32,173 nucleotides of DNA from Bacteroidales bacterium (GTDB lineage Bacteria > Bacteroidota > Bacteroidia > Bacteroidales > Marinilabiliaceae). A model generated the notes under the pieces. The model searched no databases and was not told the DNA's origin. It saw only the letters and a program-made list of their open reading frames with translations. Location of the stretch: positions 1 to 32,173 of the forward strand of contig SFOL01000035.1 in the NCBI GenBank assembly GCA_004552385.1, read 5' to 3'. Positions 25,300 to 32,173 of the stretch are shown here, in pieces (positions within the stretch are counted from its first letter, which is position 1; every line of letters starts with the position of its first letter). The position numbers were made by a program, and so were the translations under genes.

Positions 25300-27999
25300 T
25301 CAGAAGTTTATGGCATATTTGACGTAGGGGCAGGGTATGCCTATGAGAGAGAATTTTTTGAGCTTGTACTCTGTGTTGCCGTCTTTTCCTTTGCCCGCTT
25401 TCCAATAGACGAACATCGGGTTTTGGCGCGCGTAGACGTTGTATATGCCAAAGCTGATTAGCGATCCCGCTTTTTTGTTTCCGAATCTTATTGTGGCTCC
25501 TATGTTCAACTGGTGCTCCGCGGGCAGCTTTAGGGCGTTGCGCCGAGGCTCCACGCTATATGCCGCGTCTGAGCCGGGCAGGCTGTACCTTTGCGTAGGC
25601 AGGGTTAGGGGGGCGCCTGTGCCATAGTTCCATGACAATGACACGTCCACGTTCTTTTTTATTGACACGTTGGTGAAGATCTGGACGCAGTGCAGCCGGT
25701 CGTTGTCGGCGGGAAACTCCTCGCCGTCGTTTATGTCGTCAAACCTGTTGCGGGCGCAAGACAGCGAGTAGCCCAGCCAACCGCTTATGCGGCCTTTTTT
25801 GCTGTGGAGGAATACTTCCATGCCGCGGGCGTATCCGCTGCCCGACGCCCCCATCTCGTCCCAGTCACCTTTGCGCATTAACTCGTAGGGTGATGAAGTC
25901 TTATACGTCACCAGGCGTCTCATTTTTTTGTTATACGCCTCCACCTCCAGCGATATGTCAGGCGTTATCTGCCACTGCGCCTCGACTGATATTTGCGACG
26001 AGCGCTGAGGTCCGCCGTCGTGTGGCACTGGCAGCCATATGTCGGATGGTGTGGCCACGGTCAGCATCCTCATCAGGTAGGCGAACTGGGTCGTGAGTGA
26101 ATATCCCACTTTGAACGACACCTTTTCCGCCGGATGCCATCCCGCCAATAGGCGAGGTTCGCCTACAAGGTATGGTGAGTCGGATTCGCGGGAGACGAGG
26201 GTGAAGTGGATGCCGGCCGAGGCCCAGAGGGCGTCCACCTTAAGCATTGTCTCGGCATATCCGTGCAACTCATGCCTGCTCGTGATCGTCATGCTGCGCT
26301 CGTGGCGGGTCTGGGTCGTGTCGTTTGGCTCCGGGGCGTATATGCTCACCACGGGTTCGTAGCTCTTATACTCGTACCATGCGCCAAGCCTTACCTTGTT
26401 CAGCACGGGGGTGCCAGGGTGGATGCTAACGTCCACTTTGGCGCCAGCGTCTTTTATGCCGTTCCTGTACTCGTTGCCGACCTGGTTGTTGGAGCTCCTT
26501 AATAGTGTGAGCTCCTTTTGCTTGTTGCTGAACGTGTATTTGGTGAACCAGGCCGTGGTGTTGCTGAAGACTTGCGAACCGAACACGTGTCCCCAGCGCA
26601 GCGAGACAAGGTGCGTGCCCCATTTTGTGTTGTTCTCGTCGCCCGTCGACAGGTAGCGGATCTCGTTGTTGCCGTATTCTATTCCCGTGTCGTCGGTGTT
26701 TGTGTCGTTCGTAAGGCGGTCAATGCCGTTGAAGTACGACACGCGCAAATGGTCGCGCAAGCCTATGCGCCAGTTCAGTTTTACGTGAAAGTCATAGAAG
26801 AGATACGAGTAGTGGTTGTCCTCGTTTGTCTGTATCAAGTTTGAGAACAGGTCGAAATATGTGCGCCGGGCGGAGAAGAGGAAGCTCGCCTCGCCCTTTC
26901 TTATCGGACCCTGCAGCATGAGGCTCGACGCCATGAGGCCCACGTTGGCGTTGCCCTCGAAGTGGCTCATGTTGCCGTCCTGCGTCTTGATGTCAAGCAC
27001 GCTCGCCATCCGTCCGCCATATCTGGCGGGGAAGCCGCTTTTTATCAGCACGGCATTGTTCACGGCGTCGGAGTTGAATGCGGAGAAGAAGCCAAGTGCG
27101 TGGTTGGCGTTGAAAAGCGGCGCATCGTCGAGCAAGATGTTGTTCTGATCCTGGCTTCCTCCTCGCACGCTCATTCCGCCGAAGCCTTCGCTCCCGCTCT
27201 TCACGCCGGGGGTATGCTGCAGTGCGCGGCCAAGGTCGGCCTCGCCCATCAGGCCGGGCATGTTTTTTATCTCATCAGTGTTGAACTTGGTCATGCCTAT
27301 CGACTCTGCCTCCTCTTCGCTGGCCTCTGGGGCTTTTACTTCCACTGCGGTCAGCATTATGCGCGGTGTCAGCCGCATGGTCTCCATCGTGTCTTTGCTG
27401 AGGTTCACGGTGCGCACGCTCGGGGTGTAGCCCACGAACGACGCCCGTATCGCAGCGCGCCCCGATGGCACCGGCAGTGAGAAGAAGCCGTACTCGTTTG
27501 TCGCGGTGGCTATCCGAAGAAGTGTGTCCATCACGTGCGCGCCTATTAATACCTCTCCAGTCAGAGCGTCTTTGCAAAAACCGCTCACGTGGCACGTCTT
27601 TACGCTGTCGGCCGCCACCACTATTTTCCGCCCTCCGTCATGTTGGACGTAACGCACGTTATAACGCCCGAATATGGCATCGAGGCTCTCGCCGACGGTG
27701 TGACGACCCTTGGGCATCCTGACGTTGCCGGGTGGGAGGCTTCGCGACGAGTAGGCAACCACGATGCCCGCCTCGCGCCCTATGATGGATATCAGGGAGT
27801 CTCGCGCCCCTACGTAGTCACTCGTAAGGTTCACGCTCCGCGACATGGGCGATGTCGCGCCACCATGCGCAAGGGTCTGGGCCGCGACGCTGACCCCTTG
27901 GATGAAGAGGGCGATTAGCGACGCGACCGCACCAAGATTTGAGCAACGGAAAAGGCTACCCATTCGAAAAGAACGGGCAGCCTTCAAACAAATCACCAT
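25300..27999 (-). CDS. TonB-dependent outer-membrane receptor with STN signalling domain
   Basis: This 899-residue outer-membrane transporter has a signal peptide (~12-41), an STN domain (~60-125) of the kind that signals to a FecR anti-sigma factor, a carboxypeptidase-regulatory-like domain (~137-212), a plug (~240-345, with GLMGEADLGRALQHTPGV and SVRGGSQDQNNILLDDAP) and a long 22-strand-type barrel. It lies 46 bases downstream of fecR and 3 bases upstream of the DUF4249 gene, which forms one regulated uptake operon. The substrate cannot be deduced; iron chelates are one possibility for this class. Met12 is an alternative start. Confidence 0.92.
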   Translation of the reverse strand: MVICLKAARSFRMGSLFRCSNLGAVASLIALFIQGVSVAAQTLAHGGATSPMSRSVNLTSDYVGARDSLISIIGREAGIVVAYSSRSLPPGNVRMPKGRHTVGESLDAIFGRYNVRYVQHDGGRKIVVAADSVKTCHVSGFCKDALTGEVLIGAHVMDTLLRIATATNEYGFFSLPVPSGRAAIRASFVGYTPSVRTVNLSKDTMETMRLTPRIMLTAVEVKAPEASEEEAESIGMTKFNTDEIKNMPGLMGEADLGRALQHTPGVKSGSEGFGGMSVRGGSQDQNNILLDDAPLFNANHALGFFSAFNSDAVNNAVLIKSGFPARYGGRMASVLDIKTQDGNMSHFEGNANVGLMASSLMLQGPIRKGEASFLFSARRTYFDLFSNLIQTNEDNHYSYLFYDFHVKLNWRIGLRDHLRVSYFNGIDRLTNDTNTDDTGIEYGNNEIRYLSTGDENNTKWGTHLVSLRWGHVFGSQVFSNTTAWFTKYTFSNKQKELTLLRSSNNQVGNEYRNGIKDAGAKVDVSIHPGTPVLNKVRLGAWYEYKSYEPVVSIYAPEPNDTTQTRHERSMTITSRHELHGYAETMLKVDALWASAGIHFTLVSRESDSPYLVGEPRLLAGWHPAEKVSFKVGYSLTTQFAYLMRMLTVATPSDIWLPVPHDGGPQRSSQISVEAQWQITPDISLEVEAYNKKMRRLVTYKTSSPYELMRKGDWDEMGASGSGYARGMEVFLHSKKGRISGWLGYSLSCARNRFDDINDGEEFPADNDRLHCVQIFTNVSIKKNVDVSLSWNYGTGAPLTLPTQRYSLPGSDAAYSVEPRRNALKLPAEHQLNIGATIRFGNKKAGSLISFGIYNVYARQNPMFVYWKAGKGKDGNTEYKLKKFSLIGIPCPYVKYAINF

Positions 28000-28045
28000 T
28001 TATATCTGTCTACGGACTCTGACCGGCCTCACGTTTGAGGCTAAT

Positions 28046-28942
28046 TTAGTCAGATATCGTCAGATAACCATTGTGCAATGCTAATTTTTTGTCAAAGTGC
28101 AGGTTCAGCTCATCCACCACGCTCTCCAACGACTGGTCGACGAACGAGGTCGTTATCAGGATCGTGTCCTCCGAGGCCTCAAACCGCACCCCGCGCAACT
28201 CGCCGTGATAGCAGGTCAGCATCTCGTCAACCACTTGACGCAGCGAGGCGGAGCGGAACTCCATACGCCGAGCGTCTATTGTGATGACACCTGCCGCCGA
28301 GGCCGACTTGGTCAGGCTTTCGCCGGTCCATATGGCCTCCTCGCCCGCTTTTATCTTCACCTCGTCGCTCTTTGCGCTCATTGACACGAGACCCTGCTCC
28401 ACGCGTGTCCTGACGCGCTCCTCACCTGGCCAGTGCTCCACCGAGAAGGTCGTGCCCAGCACTCGTACCTCGGCGTTCGACGCGTCTACCGTGAACGGGC
28501 TGCCTTCGTCATGTCTCACGCGGAATAGGGCTATGCCGCACAGCCTCGCCTCGCGTCCGCTTTTTGTCATGCGGAAGTCGAGCTCCGAACCCTTGCCCAG
28601 GATTACGGTCGAGCCGTCCGCCAACTGTATGGTGTCGGCGCTCGCCGCAGCCGCATAATGTGTGAAGTCCGCCCCTCCCATGCCGACCCTGGCCACGAAA
28701 ACCGTCATGACCAGCAGGGGGACGACAACCGCGGCAACGCGGGCCATTACGCTCCACGTCGCAGGCCTTCTGATGCTCCATCGACGCGGTTCGGCGGCAG
28801 GCTTGGCCCTGCTCCAAACGCGTCTCCAGGCGCGCTCCTTCTCCTTCTCCGCTCGCAGGGCGGTCTTCACGCCGTCTTGGCTCACCTTGCCGCAGATGTC
28901 GGCTATTTGGCTGTTTGTCTCTTTATTCTTCAAAATATCCAT
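28046..28942 (-). CDS. FecR-family anti-sigma factor
   Basis: This 298-residue inner-membrane regulator has a cytoplasmic N-terminal part (~1-65), one membrane helix (~66-88, VMARVAAVVVPLLVMTVFVA), a FecR periplasmic domain (~100-200, with LADGSTVILGKGSELDF) and a C-terminal DUF4974 domain (~225-298) that would touch the receptor's STN domain. It would hold an ECF sigma factor until the receptor binds its ligand. A strong GGAGG lies ahead of the ATG, unusual in this phylum. No ECF sigma gene is adjacent, so the partner must be elsewhere. Confidence 0.92.
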   Translation of the reverse strand: MDILKNKETNSQIADICGKVSQDGVKTALRAEKEKERAWRRVWSRAKPAAEPRRWSIRRPATWSVMARVAAVVVPLLVMTVFVARVGMGGADFTHYAAAASADTIQLADGSTVILGKGSELDFRMTKSGREARLCGIALFRVRHDEGSPFTVDASNAEVRVLGTTFSVEHWPGEERVRTRVEQGLVSMSAKSDEVKIKAGEEAIWTGESLTKSASAAGVITIDARRMEFRSASLRQVVDEMLTCYHGELRGVRFEASEDTILITTSFVDQSLESVVDELNLHFDKKLALHNGYLTISD

Positions 28943-28966
28943 CGCGCTGCCTCCTCTCCGACCTTT

Positions 28967-29140
28967 TTAGTGGAAGTTGACCACGTTAAATATGTTCAAG
29001 GGCTGAGGCTCGGGCAGGGGCTCAGCCTCCTCAGCCTTTTGCGCGTCTTGCGCCACCTCTTCTTTCTGCGCGCCGAGGCTGTATGCGCCATCGTCTGCGC
29101 GGCCGAGAATTTCGGCGAATAGCTCGAATATGAACTCCAT
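28967..29140 (-). CDS. Small acidic protein of unknown function upstream of fecR
   Basis: From the ATG at 29140 it encodes 57 residues. A hydrophobic start (MEFIFELFAEIL) is followed by an acidic Ala/Glu/Gln-rich stretch and the end NIFNVVNFH. It stops 24 bases before fecR, where an ECF sigma factor would normally lie. A GTG at 29203 would add 21 residues. I do not recognise the family, and it could be spurious; the spacing to fecR and the non-random composition are the only support. Confidence 0.4.
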   Translation of the reverse strand: MEFIFELFAEILGRADDGAYSLGAQKEEVAQDAQKAEEAEPLPEPQPLNIFNVVNFH

Positions 29141-29365
29141 AACCTGATATATGATGAAGTTGATACTTTTCCTTGTACTTATCGCGTGGGCAAGTTTCCT
29201 CACCCGTCTGCTATTAAGACAATCGTGGGTTGCGCAACACGTATTACAATCTAAAAAAAATTATTCGTATGCAATAAGTGCTGCCTTCTTGTCGTTATTA
29301 TCATAAAGCGAGGGCAAATCCCGATGACTTGATTCTATCCCCAAAGTCCTCATGACAATTTGTGT

Positions 29366-29711
29366 ATGAAAGCACTCCTTGCGTGTCTTTGCTCTGTCGC
29401 ATTCTCTTGCGCATCTTTCGCCCATGGCGGGCACGGCGACCCCGCCGAGGCCGACGCCTATTTGCGCTGCGGCTTCGCAGGCTTTTGAAGGCAGGCATTG
29501 CCAATTGGCCGAGCGGCTTGTAAAGCAAGTGGTTGCCAAATATCATAAATCATCTTCAGCCTACATCCTTCATGGCGAAGTTCTCAACTCCATACGCCGT
29601 TTTAGCGAAGCCGAGATGGCGTTCATGAAGGCTGGCTAATATTGCCGCTGGTTCGCACGCACTGACGAGTTTGAAGCCTGGTTGGAGCGCGGGCTGGCTC
29701 ATGCTTACTGA
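29366..29711 (+). pseudogene. Decayed secreted TPR protein gene
   Basis: An ATG at 29366 opens a 40-codon frame with a clear signal peptide (MKALLACLCSVAFSCASFA) that ends at TGA 29486. One frame over, a TPR-like stretch follows (AYILHGEVLNSIRRFSEAEM, then AFMKA) up to a stop at 29637, and after that stop the same frame continues with similar coding character to 29711. One frameshift and one nonsense codon would explain this. Together it looks like the remains of a small exported TPR protein. No working promoter is evident. The ~160 bases upstream (29204-29365) are A/T-rich and should hold the fecR operon promoter, but no clean TAnnTTTG was found. Confidence 0.5.
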
Positions 29712-29770
29712 GGTTGTTCGGGTAAAGCACCAGTAAGAGCTGCGAGAGTCTCGGCTCTTACTATAAAACG

Positions 29771-29809
29771 AAGTGCGGCGCGACGGTCATACCCCGTCGC
29801 GCCGCACTT
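29771..29809 (-). terminator. Terminator of the OmpH-like gene
   Basis: A perfect 16-bp stem (29771-29786 with 29794-29809, 7-base loop). On the minus strand it is followed by CGTTTTATAG. It lies 29 bases after the OmpH-like stop. Confidence 0.85.
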
Positions 29810-29837
29810 TAGCGTATGTCCTTATGTCCGTCCTCGC

Positions 29838-30419
29838 TTACTTTTGAGAGGCGGCATAGCGTTTGTTCAGTTCGGCAGTGACGACCTCTGTTATGTCGAT
29901 GCCGGGGATGGTGTAGAGGACCAGGTCGTTTTTGGCCTTCTCGTGGAGCACCACGTCATACCTGCCCTTGGCATAGCTGCTCAAGAAGCTCGTCAAAGTG
30001 TCCATCAGCGCTGCGCTCAGGTTTGCTTGCTCCATCTGCAACTCGTACGACAGCTTCTGCTCCTGCTCCTGAAGCTCCTGTGCGCGCTTCTGGATGCGGT
30101 TCGACTCGCTCTGCGCACGCTCCATGGATGCGAAAGCGTTGTTGTTCACCTTGCGTTGGAACTCGTATGCGTCCTGATCTACAGATCTGCGCTGCTGGTT
30201 GAGGTCGGCGCGCATCTTCTCGATCTTGTCGTTCATGCTGTCGTTCAGCTTCTTGGCATAGTCATAGTTCTTCAAGAGGGAGTCTGAGTTGACGTATGCT
30301 ACAGACAGCTTTGTCGAATCGTTACCGCATCCGGCCGTTTGCTGGTTGCCGGCAGGAGCCTGGCATGATGTGATGATAAGAGCGGCGGCCATTGCCAGTG
30401 TGCAGACGATGTGTTTCAT
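29838..30419 (-). CDS. OmpH/Skp-family periplasmic lipoprotein
   Basis: This 193-residue protein has a signal peptide and lipobox ending IITSC (Cys19). The central part (~55-140) is a long coiled coil rich in Gln, Glu, Lys and Arg, which forms the tentacles of Skp-like chaperones. The N- and C-terminal strands (VAYVNSDSLL and YTIPGIDITEVVTAELNKRY) match the OmpH family and its typical DIT...LN.RY ending. It would chaperone outer-membrane proteins through the periplasm. A lipid anchor is common for Bacteroidota members but unlike E. coli Skp. It is monocistronic. Confidence 0.87.
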   Translation of the reverse strand: MKHIVCTLAMAAALIITSCQAPAGNQQTAGCGNDSTKLSVAYVNSDSLLKNYDYAKKLNDSMNDKIEKMRADLNQQRRSVDQDAYEFQRKVNNNAFASMERAQSESNRIQKRAQELQEQEQKLSYELQMEQANLSAALMDTLTSFLSSYAKGRYDVVLHEKAKNDLVLYTIPGIDITEVVTAELNKRYAASQK

Positions 30420-30541
30420 TATGGGTTCTGAATGTTTTAAAAGACGTTATGTTGCCGCGACGCCCCGCTGCCATCGGCTGCTTTTGCGCCTGCGGCGGGT
30501 GAAAGGCTATCGAGGGGGTTGTTTAGTTCGTTTTTACTCCG

Positions 30542-30574
30542 CGAATTTAAGCATTTATTTATATGACGGCCCAA
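30542..30574 (-). promoter_or_regulatory. Candidate promoter of the OmpH-like gene
   Basis: On the minus strand TAAATTCG (30549 to 30542) is one base off TAnnTTTG. TTG (30574 to 30572) lies 22 bases upstream, close to the expected spacing. The leader would be about 120 bases. Confidence 0.45.
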
Positions 30575-30637
30575 CAATCACCTCTCCTTGTGCCAAATAC
30601 GCCACAAAACATAGTTTGTCGGGGAGCCGCTTTTTGT

Positions 30638-31867
30638 TTAATCCTTCACGCGCATCTGGATTTTATCCACCGTGGTGTGGCCGGCTTGGAGCACTTTGAA
30701 CTCGAACCTGTCCACCTCGACCACGTCGCCCTCGCGCGGGATGGACTGTGTCTCGCTCAATATCAGGCCGGCAAGAGTGTCATAGTCGTCCGACGTCGGC
30801 AGGTGAACTCCATATTTCTCGTTAATGTCGTCCACCTCCATGCGGCCGGAGAAGACGTATGTCTCATCATCCAACCTCTCGTCTATCAAGTCGTCGTCGT
30901 CATGCTCGTCGTTTATCTCGCCGAAGATCTCCTCCAAGACGTCCTCAAGGGTTATAAGCCCCGACGTCCCGCCAAACTCGTCAACCACGATGGCTATGCT
31001 CTTGTGCTGGCTCGTGAACTGCTTGAGCAGTAGGTTGGCGCGCATGGTCTCGGGGACGACGGCTATCGGAGACATCATTGACCGGATGCTCTTCGACCCC
31101 TTGAACATCTCCGAGACGTGGACGTAGCCGACTATGTTGTCTATCGACCCGTTGAACACCAGTATCTTAGAGTAGCCCGATGAGACGAACTTCTTATGAA
31201 GGTGATCAACGCTCTCGTTTATGTTAATCGCTACCATGTCAGTCCGCGGTATGTAGCAGTCGCGCACTTTTATCTTTGAGAAGTCAAGCGCGTTTCGCAT
31301 CAGCTTGGCCTCAAGGCCGACCTCCGAGTCGTCAGGGTTCTTCTCCGCCTGCATCGACACCAGGTTGTCAAAGTCCACACGGCCGGGCAAAAGGCTCTGG
31401 GGCTGCTCTTCGGACCTCGTCCGCAAAATATACTTTATCACGAACGACGAAGCCTTCTGCATCACGACGCTCAGAGGGTAGAATATGATGTAGAAGAAGA
31501 ACAGAGGCACCGCCACCAGCAGGGCGCCCAGCTCCGAGTCCCCGTGATACCGGGCGGCCAGCACCGCTGTCAGGCTGGCGGCGGGCATGCCGGAGAGCAG
31601 CGTGCAGGCGGCCGTGACGATGTACGGCACCTGAAACAGCCGGCAGACCAGCAGCACGATTGCCGGAAGCGCCAGAAACGGATACCAGGACACATACGCC
31701 AGAATAAACGGCGGCAGAAACGGAATCTGATCGTCCAGCGGAATATAGGACTCCCAGCACATGTCCGGCGACGCGATAAAGTGCTCCACAAGGGCGAACC
31801 AGATCAAATAAATTGGAAGATACAGCACCAGCAAAACATACCGATGCTCACGGATATACTTTTTCAT
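30638..31867 (-). CDS. CorC/hemolysin-family protein with a foreign N-terminus (mosaic ORF)
   Basis: The part from ~31510 down to 30638 is the C-terminal two thirds of a GldE/CorC-type protein: the end of the DUF21 membrane domain (VPLFFFYIIFYPLS), a pair of CBS domains (DCYIPRTDMVAI through VVDEFGGTSGLITLEDVLEEIFGE) and the CorC transporter-associated domain at the end. The normal DUF21 start (SxxFSGMEIAF-type) is absent. Instead the first ~65 residues from the ATG at 31867 resemble the N-terminus of a clostridial PAP2-family phosphatase, and the next ~50 (GMPAASLTAVLAARYHGDSE) match the C-terminus of an auxin-efflux-carrier transporter. The frame stays open through both joins. I think this is an assembly chimera rather than a real protein. 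The C-terminal gene identity is firm, the whole ORF is not. Confidence 0.6.
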   Translation of the reverse strand: MKKYIREHRYVLLVLYLPIYLIWFALVEHFIASPDMCWESYIPLDDQIPFLPPFILAYVSWYPFLALPAIVLLVCRLFQVPYIVTAACTLLSGMPAASLTAVLAARYHGDSELGALLVAVPLFFFYIIFYPLSVVMQKASSFVIKYILRTRSEEQPQSLLPGRVDFDNLVSMQAEKNPDDSEVGLEAKLMRNALDFSKIKVRDCYIPRTDMVAININESVDHLHKKFVSSGYSKILVFNGSIDNIVGYVHVSEMFKGSKSIRSMMSPIAVVPETMRANLLLKQFTSQHKSIAIVVDEFGGTSGLITLEDVLEEIFGEINDEHDDDDLIDERLDDETYVFSGRMEVDDINEKYGVHLPTSDDYDTLAGLILSETQSIPREGDVVEVDRFEFKVLQAGHTTVDKIQMRVKD

Positions 31868-32173
31868 TCGCAAAACGCTCCAAAAAAACGGCCAGCCGGC
31901 CAGGTTCAAATGTTCCTCCAACGGGGTCAGCCGTCCACTGCCCCCCATTGGGCGGCTACGCCCTGCAGCATGGTTCGCTGCAGGCTCTCAATCTCCACAA
32001 TCCGGTCGAGGATCCGGATAAACTCCCGCGCATCCCGCTCGCCGAGCTGCTCCAGCGCATAGCGCACCCGCGCGGACAAGTTCTGCCGGCGGCTCTCCGC
32101 CGCGCGGCGTCCGTTCTCCGTCATCGTCACCACAACGCGGCGCTTGTCGCGCCCGTCGGCATGACGCTGCAGG
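31510..32173. other. Foreign-looking block at window end (MarR / PAP2 start / AEC fragment)
   Basis: From about 31510 to the end, codon choice and protein resemblance change from Bacteroidales to Clostridia. It holds, on the minus strand, the 3' part of a MarR gene, a short gap, the 5' part of a PAP2-like gene (31867 to ~31670) and a ~150-base piece matching an AEC-family transporter (~31669-31510). None of the three is complete. The boundaries are estimated from protein resemblance and may be off by some tens of bases. Confidence 0.55.
31927..32173 (-). CDS. MarR-family transcriptional regulator (partial, 5' end outside window)
   Basis: The open frame runs in from the window edge and stops at TGA 31927. 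It shows the wing of a MarR winged helix (RHADGRDKRRVVVTMTENGR) followed by the C-terminal dimerisation helices (~60 residues). MarR proteins repress nearby genes and are released by small phenolic or toxic ligands; the ligand here is unknown. The PAP2-like gene starts 59 bases after its stop, suggesting one operon in the source genome. The sequence style looks clostridial, not Bacteroidales. Confidence 0.75.
   Translation of the reverse strand, partial: LQRHADGRDKRRVVVTMTENGRRAAESRRQNLSARVRYALEQLGERDAREFIRILDRIVEIESLQRTMLQGVAAQWGAVDG

Noticed and set aside
1..32173. CRISPR arrays, tRNA and rRNA genes, prophage genes
   Set aside because: Looked for in the intergenic regions; no regularly spaced repeats, cloverleaf-type sequences, rRNA segments or phage structural proteins were recognised by eye.

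Overview
The window looks like a GC-rich genome from the Bacteroidota, most likely order Bacteroidales. The grounds are several TAnnTTTG-type -7 promoter elements, a FecR / TonB receptor / DUF4249 operon, a DUF3127 protein, a flotillin-like FloA, an OmpH-type lipoprotein and the long nucleoside kinase with a TGS-like N-terminus. The family within the order cannot be fixed from sequence alone. The last ~650 bases (about 31510-32173) look different, resembling Clostridia/Firmicutes proteins, and are probably not from the same genome or are an assembly chimera.

Layout. Positions 1-191 are the 3' end of an IS4-type insertion sequence reading right. Positions 218-8360 are a tight six-gene + strand operon: a siroheme sulfite/nitrite reductase fused to a TusA domain, then precorrin-2 dehydrogenase (Met8-like), HemA, a HemC-CobA-HemD fusion, HemB and HemL. 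Together these cover the route from glutamyl-tRNA to siroheme, next to the enzyme that needs siroheme. A Fur-family regulator (8374-8829) converges on the operon, and a DUF3127 OB-fold protein follows on the same strand. Then come nhaD (Na+/H+ antiporter) and clpB (disaggregase) on +. A second, complete IS4-type element in inverted orientation occupies 14651-16006; its transposase is frameshifted. Beyond it lie a nucleoside kinase (-), then plsC, prfC, aspS and floA (+), trxB (-), and a minus-strand operon fecR - TonB receptor - DUF4249 lipoprotein preceded by a small ORF in the slot where an ECF sigma factor is usual. After a decayed TPR gene (29366-29711) come an OmpH-like lipoprotein and a CorC/hemolysin-family gene whose N-terminal part is replaced by unrelated sequence.

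The most interesting biology is the siroheme operon. Three of its enzymes are reduced: HemA lacks the C-terminal dimerisation domain and part of the catalytic domain, the HemC part of the fusion lacks the whole third domain with the cysteine that holds the dipyrromethane cofactor, and the Met8-like protein is only 153 residues. Either this is a compact working pathway or a catalytic role has moved elsewhere. Two further points are structural. The IS end at the left edge appears to supply the -33 part of the operon promoter. The IS at 14.65-16.0 kb also sits at a switch in strand-specific codon bias, as would follow from an inversion between the two IS copies or from a nearby replication boundary.

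No rRNA, tRNA, CRISPR array or prophage was recognised.
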